Shown: piece after piece, positions 58,014-64,000 of the stretch | Layout of the letters: each line of letters begins with the position of its first letter | Numbering within the stretch: the stretch's first letter is position 1 | Source: Ectocarpus siliculosus | Lineage: Eukaryota; Sar; Phaeophyceae; Ectocarpales; Ectocarpaceae | Reading direction: 5' to 3' | Length of the DNA stretch: 64,000 nt | Assembly (NCBI GenBank): GCA_000310025.1 | Contig: FN649745.1 | Coordinates: 1,551,099 to 1,615,098, forward strand | Made by a program: the position numbers and the translations under genes | Notes under the pieces: generated by a model | What the model saw: the letters and a program-made list of their open reading frames with translations, nothing else | Database searches by the model: none | Told to the model about the DNA's origin: nothing

Positions 58014-61000
58014 CTCATAGACGACTACGACGATGAGGACGACGACTACTACCCGCAGGACCTTCCGGAAGAAGAGAAGACTCCGGTAAGCGACAAGAAA
58101 GCGAGTACTATTACTAGTGCTAGCCATGCCGCCGACGCCACCAACATGACGTTGTTGTTGTAGCTCAGCGCTCTCTTCGCCCCATGCCGTGCTCGTTGAC
58201 GCCCATACGGCTTTGGAGCGGAGCCTTTTTCTCGACGAAGCAATATCCGCTTCTCTCTGGTCGCATCCCCGCGCCTCGGCATCGGGGCTGTTGCAGTCCC
58301 CCGTTCCCGTACCGGCCTTATTATTGGTTCTGGTGCACCTACTGCACATGCTGAAGGCCGTCTGTTTTTTTTTTTTTTTCAGGTTACCGTGGTGACGGGT
58401 TTCCTCGGCGCGGGCAAGACTACCCTGGTGAACTACATCCTCAAGGAACAGGTGATAAATCCCTCTCTAGTCCTCTTTTCTGTCTTTCTCTGCCTCCGTG
58501 TCTCTCTTGCCCTCTCTTCCCAGCCTCTCCCGTGTGCCTCTCCATCTTTGGTTGGGTTGGTGTTATTGTTTGCTTGCCACGTGGTGCTTTGTGACGATAC
58601 GGCTGGCGTTTTGGTGTCGTTGGCTACGTCGGCATCTTGGTTGCGATCGGGCAGAAAAATTCCGCGTGACGAACGGTGCCGTTGACAATCGTTGGCATTT
58701 TCGAAACTGTCGTGTTGCTTGTCGCCGTGGGTGTAAGTCCGTGTGCGTAAATGAACGTATTTGTGTGGAAGGCCGCATCCTCCGGCCCGATCGACTCACC
58801 CAAGATTCCACCGCCTCGCCAACTAACTGCTGTGTGCGGCGGCAAAACAGAGGGAGATGAAGATCGCCGTCATCGAGAACGAGTACGGGGCTGTGAGCAT
58901 CGACACCGAGCTCGTGGAGGAGAACGTCCGGGAGGTGAGTGCCCAAGCAAGCTGGTCGGCGCCCGTGCGTCTGCAGTGAACGAATCATTGTGTTGGGCTT
59001 GTTTGACCCACCATCACTACAGGCGTCGTCGAGAGTGAGCCGCGAAGCCTTAAAGGGTAGTCGGTTTGTTTTTGATGAGAGGGGACCCCCAGATAGTAGG
59101 CAGAGCAGACCACCCCCCGCAACATATATATATTTTGTATCTTTTTTCCCTGAACTAAACGTTTCAGGGGGGCAGGACGGGGGCGGGCTTGTTACTACTG
59201 GTGTTCGCCGAGTGCAGTCGTTACCATGCTTGAATCACCCGAGGACTTACTTTGTGTACATTGGTACATTGGAAGGTTCAAGCACACGCGCAAACGCTGT
59301 TGTAGAAATTCTCTGTTGTATGTCCACTCGTGCGGCCTTTGTTGCCTACACTACCTCGTTGTCACAATTTTGAACCCTAAGTATCTCATTTTGGACATGG
59401 GGGGCTGCGTGTGCTGCTCCTTCGCGTCTCCTTCAAGGCTTTGGGAGGGAGGGGAGACGCTTACTCTTGTGTTTTACACGCCTTAACGGTTAGACCATGG
59501 GCCACGCGTCCTTGACAGGACGGAGCAGTGTTCCCACAGGCCCGATCACGGATGGCCAATCGTTTCCTCATGCTTTGCCAAGGTTGGCTCAATTATGTTT
59601 TCCCTAGTCTGTCTATCCTACCGATAACACTTCCCGCCTTTTCAACCCACTTCCTATGCCCCAGTACAGCTACCGTCTTCTCCTGGCTGATCCTAATTTC
59701 CCTGTACCTTTGGGTCTGGGGGAAGGGGCAATGTTGCCCGGTCGTTACACCGCCTTGCCCTTCACCCCCTCTCGCGCTTGTTCGTTCGGTCCACATAGGC
59801 CGAGGACATCGTGACCATGGACAACGGGTGCGTGTGCTGCACGGTGCGCGGCGACCTCGTGAAGGCCCTCCTCAACTTCCTCGACCGCCGCGACACCTTC
59901 GACTGCATCCTTCTAGAGACAACCGGGATCGCGGACCCTTCCCCGATCGTGGCCACCTTCAACCAGGTTTGTTGAAATTGTATTTGAAAAGATGGTACCG
60001 GAGAGAGAAGAATAGATCGAGTTGGTGTTGAGGCTGAATTTTTTTTTTGATGAGGTTGTTCGTTCGGTTGAGATGCCCACGAAAACGGGAAGAGGCGTTT
60101 TTTGCAACGCCTCCGAGGTTTGCCAGCTCTCTTGTGAATTTTTCTGCCCTTTCTGTACAGTACCGGGAGCAGCAAATGACCGAAAGCATGACGATACGCA
60201 GAGTGCTTGTTTTCTGGGGGGGGTACGTTTGGGATGTCTCGTTATTCGCACCAACTCGCTTGGTGTAGCTGGCTGCCCATTGCGTGGCAGGGAGCAACAT
60301 ATAGCCAACACTGTCCTTGTGTGTTTTGTTTCGTTTTTGCGTTTGAGATGTCTCGTTGTTTTGCCAACTCTGACGGCCCTATCATGGCCGGGAGAAAAAT
60401 GATTTGTGCTTTTGAATGTTCTTTTGCTTTTTTTGGTTTTCTGCTTTTTGTCGCGAAACAACAAATATGCATGGAACAGGACATGGACGTAAAGGCGAAC
60501 TATCGCGTGGACTCGGTCCTCTGCCTGGTGGACGCGAAGAACATCCTTCGACAACTCTCGAGGACCTCCCAGGAGCCGGTATGACGAAAAATGTCATGAA
60601 CTATCTCCCCCCCCCCCCTGATGTTTCGCGGTACGTACGCAAGATAGAGAGGCAACGAAGATGAGTCGAACGACAACAAAAAGCACATTGCACACGTACC
60701 ACACGACGAAACCGTTCGAACCTCAACACCGTTTCGAAACAGTGAGACGTAACGACGACGACGCCAGCAACAACATCCCAACTCCAGTACACGTACGTAC
60801 CACCACGAAACCGTTTCCTTTTAACGACAGGGTGCGGTGAACGAAGCCGTGCAGCAGCTGGCCTTCGCGGACTCGGTGATCATCAACAAGACGGACCTCG
60901 TGAGCGAGGAGGAGCTCAAGACGGTCAAGCAGAAGATCACCAGCGTTAACGCCTTCGCCAAGGTCGTGCAGGCGGAGAAGGTTAGTCGGAATAGCTTGTT

Positions 61001-63026
61001 GCCTGACGGAAACGTGTGTGTGTGTGTCTTTATCATTAGCATCGACCGCGCTAACCGGCTGACCAATGAAAAGACGTCAGTCTTAGTGCGGTTGAAAATA
61101 CAAAACACTTCTATCTGCCATGAACTGGGACCCCGTGTGTGTGTGTGTGTGTGTGTGTGTATGTCTGTTGGCATCGACGACGCTATCCGGCTGATCAATG
61201 AACAGACGGCGGTCTCAATACGATTGAAAACAGAAAATTCCTCCGAAGGCGCATGATCTGGGACCCTGTGAGGGGGTGTCGTGGGGGCGGCTGAGCTACT
61301 CCCCGGATTGAAGACAGATGTTCGTGGCGTTCTTGGGCTGTAGTCTTTGCGGTCTGTTGTTGGAAGTGGCCATGGCTGTTGTTTTGATTTTTTGGTTGCT
61401 CAAGTGTTATTTTCTTCGCGGCTGCTCGCAATGGGGCGACTTCCTGGGTATATGGTACATCGAGCAAACGGTTTGACGATTTATTGGCTATCCGTGCTAT
61501 TCGTGGTGGTGGTGGTCGCTGTCGTGTCGTCGTGTTGTTTTTGTCTGATTGCCGTTGACGGACGAACTCAGCCTTGACAGCACCATAGACTAGCCGAACG
61601 AGCGAAACGGCTTCGTGAGACGAAAACAAGGTTGGAATATGGATACCACAAGTCGTGGTAAGGTGAGTTGGGGTTGATCCTGGCTTCCACGAGAGAGGGT
61701 TGGGTACCACTGGGAATACGGCAACGGTGGTGTGCGTGGTCTTGGGGATGAGCCAGGGGTGAAGAACACCGTCTCATGTGCCTGCGCAGCCGCCGCGATG
61801 TTTTCTACCGTTCCTGCTGCCAGATCGCCCCCGCCCACGTATCCCCCTCCCTCCCCTTTGCGACCTCTCTGTTTTCTCTCTGTCTCTCCTCCCCTTCGCC
61901 GCCTTTCTATGGCTACGTTTCTTCATCAGTCACGCGTTCCTCTCAAGTCCGTCCTGAACCTCCGCAGCTACAACCTTGAGCGAACGCTGGAGCTCCTTGA
62001 ACAGGTGGGCAGAAACAAAGAAAACAAGATGTTGCGATACAGGAGACAACGACAACCACTTTGCGTGTGCGTCTACAGGGACACAGCATACAGGTTTTCC
62101 ATCTCAACAGGGTGTGCGTGCGGTACGAGCAAATTTTCTACAGACCTTCTCGTTCCGCCTGCGCGGCGACGAGACCTTTGTACCCGTGGTCACAAGGCGA
62201 TATTGAGTATTGTGTGCCGAGTGACCAAGCTTGTTTGTACCAGTATATAGGTCGCAAATCCGACGATCGTGGGGTTTGTTTCCCTGGGAGAGAGACAACG
62301 AGTTCGGAATAGAGCAGGGGGGTTGGTTGCATAGACGCAAGCAATAGACCATGTCTTCTTACGTGTGTGCAACTCGGAAAGGGCTGCTTATTGAAAGCGA
62401 CACGTCGTGTCGTGTAGTAGAACGGATACTTTCCCTCCTGGTCTGCAGTGAATGCTGTGTGAGGCCAAGGTCGTGTGCTACCAAGCGCGTGGAATCACTC
62501 TCTCCTCAGTGCTGTTCACATAGGGCCGTGGGATAATGTTTCATCTTGTCACTAACGTTTTTCATTTAGGGTGGTACCACGCGTATGTTGCATCTCGTCA
62601 CTTTAGTAAGGGTAGCATCTTGTGTGCGTCTGCAAAACAATATGAGTTGGACGTGGAGTTGTGTCGGGCCATTATGTTAGTGAGCAGTGGCCAAAACCGG
62701 GTACACCCGGTCCAAACACGGCCCTAATCGGGTACCCCGTACAAGATGCTGCTGGGAGCGACCGCATGACAGACACCATGTGATTGGCCGACGCCCGCCC
62801 CTACCCTATTTAGGAGGCGAAAGAGGAAGAGACTCGGAAGAAGGCGGCCGAGGAGGAGACGGCAAAGGAGGCCAAAGAGAACAGCGAGAAGGGCAAGGGG
62901 GGCCACGCGCATGCGTGCAAGGATGGGTCCTGTGGCCACGATCACTCCCACGGCAACCACGACCACAAGCACGAGGACACCTCCAACGGCCACGCCCACT
63001 CCCACGACCACGACCACGGCAAGGAG
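58014..63026 (+). CDS. CobW/COG0523 metal-chaperone GTPase with His-rich insert, partial
   Basis: Exons 58014-58085, 58383-58451, 58851-58934, 59799-59966, 60480-60578, 60831-60980, 61930-62004 and 62814-63026 join in one frame. Every exon length is a multiple of three and every intron is phase 0. The first exon is acidic (DDYDDEDDDYYP). Then come Walker A GFLGAGKTT, IENEYGAVSID, the metal site CVCC in NGCVCCTVRGD, the switch/Walker B region LLETTGIADPSP, and the guanine motif NKTD. After ERTLELLEQ an Ala/Glu/Lys-rich helix leads into a segment with many His pairs (HAHAC, GHDHSHGNHDH, HSHDHDHG), a metal-binding insert seen in many members of this family. COG0523 GTPases deliver zinc or other metals to client enzymes. 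The start exon and the C-terminal CobW_C domain are not in the model. A continuation is possible near 63970-64000 (DDNHDH). Confidence 0.9.
59480..59735 (-). pseudogene. LINE fragment in a CobW intron
   Basis: The minus strand reads VLGHRKWVEKAG and IDRLGKT, matching the C-terminal end of the LINE piece at 10500-10600. Nucleotide similarity extends over about 250 bases, including the GTCAAGGACGCGTGG-type tail. It lies antisense to the host gene between exons three and four. Confidence 0.65.
61016..61275. repeat. Tandem duplication in a CobW intron
   Basis: Two diverged units of about 130 bases share the GTGTGT run, GGCATCGAC-GCTA-CCGGCTGA-CAATGAA and TGGGACCC. The second includes a pure (GT) run at about 61135-61160. 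Confidence 0.7.
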
Positions 63027-64000
63027 GTGAGGCCCGGGCCGGGGGCGGGCGACGGTTCGGAATGATATATATATTGTTGCATTTTTTCTCCCTCTCTCTC
63101 TCGCTGTCGCCTCTTGATCATTCACTCACGCAGCGTGATGTTGGCTTCGATACATACACGGGTAATTCATCAACGCAACTGCTGTGTTCACTTCGGCTAC
63201 GCGAGAAAACGATTGCTCACTCACGCATCGTAGCAGTGGTTTCACTGCATGTGAAAGTGATGATGCATCACACACCGGTGGTGCTGTTTCAGTAGAAGAG
63301 AATCGATCGGTCACTCACGCAGCGTTGGTGCCTACTTGATTACGTGAAGCGACGACCATTCAACGTTAGCCTTCGGCCGGGCTACACAATTGCGTGCGCA
63401 GAAGCGCTTGCATCCACGAAGTGATGCCAATGGCGCTTGCTTCCACGAAGCACGAAGGTACCATGTTGCCTCCGTGTACTAGTAGGAACAAATGGGTACT
63501 GCTTGCTCTTTCGGTTGGCTGCTACTTACATACTGAGCGGTGGCGACGGCGGCAGCTGCAGCAGCAGCACGAGGTGCAACGAACGCGAGCGCTGCTTCCT
63601 CTTATTTTATAGTGGTGCTAAGGTGCTGTGGGACACGTCTGTGCCATGGGACGTTCTTTGGTGTCTTGCCGTACGCGAGAACAACAGAAACGACCAACGC
63701 CCAAAACCCGCATACGTCGGCGAAGTCTTGTTCTCGCGACCAGGCATACATACACACGTGCAAGCCTTCGTGTTTTTTCTCGTCGCTTGGGGTGTTTTTT
63801 TTTTTTCCAGGATGATTGCCGGAAGGAGAATCGAGAACCCCAGAGTCCACCCCATGAAGCGAATCAGCTATCTACGCTTGTGAAATGTTTCCATTGCAGC
63901 GTTTTTTCGCTTGCTCTCGTCAAGCGCGCCGCCTCTTCGAAAAAAGAGCGTGAAGATAGAAATGAGAAAGCGAACGATCATTGACGACAACCATGACCAC
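63027..64000 (+). other. CobW intron, possible next exon at the window edge
   Basis: Mostly intron-like sequence. A T/C tract with CAG at 63811 precedes an open frame starting DDCRKENREPQ, and the last 30 bases can read IIDDNHDH, which would extend the His-rich region. Neither can be confirmed inside the window. Confidence 0.35.

Overview
This is a window of a eukaryotic nuclear genome. Genes are split by introns of roughly 250-1400 bases with GT-AG borders, and repeats and transposon remains dominate. Several signs point to a stramenopile, most likely a brown alga of the Ectocarpus kind: an intron-rich gene whose product starts with a signal peptide followed by an AAAF plastid-targeting motif, GC near 50 percent, (GT)n-rich introns, and draft-assembly gaps of exactly 100 N. 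The organism is inferred, not shown.

Four protein genes can be modelled. (1) 573-1721, minus: an unrecognised three-exon gene. (2) 2569-5651, plus: a five-exon YchJ/SEC-C family protein with a plastid presequence. (3) 7023-7730, minus: a single-exon, cysteine-rich secreted protein, probably GPI-anchored. (4) The right side holds two conserved housekeeping-type genes in divergent orientation. One is TRAPPC12, a TPR subunit of the TRAPP vesicle-tethering complex (45863-51489, minus, eight exons found). The other is a CobW/COG0523 metal-chaperone GTPase with a histidine-rich insert (58014 to the window end, plus, eight exons found, all introns phase 0).

The middle is a transposon landscape. 8963-12353 is a nest of inverted-repeat elements around a broken LINE piece. 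15.8-18.5 kb holds MITE-like elements and a broken BED zinc-finger gene. 19116-22637 is a copia-type LTR retrotransposon on the minus strand that keeps reverse transcriptase and RNase H but lacks gag, protease and integrase. 28761-34014 is its complement: an LTR element with a perfect 5-base target duplication, a 1036-codon gag and no polymerase. The two share their 3' non-coding region. 34.7-35.9 kb is a Helitron remnant. 36.1-37.3 kb is a decayed gene. 40.1-42.45 kb is a foldback-like element whose arms are made of CATG motifs spaced at 10 bases. 56210-57056 is a TA-flanked MITE with perfect 26-base ends.

Two assembly gaps (22728-22827, 41939-42038) have duplicated or degraded flanks that look like assembly artefacts. 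The most interesting system is the gag-only / RT-only retrotransposon pair.
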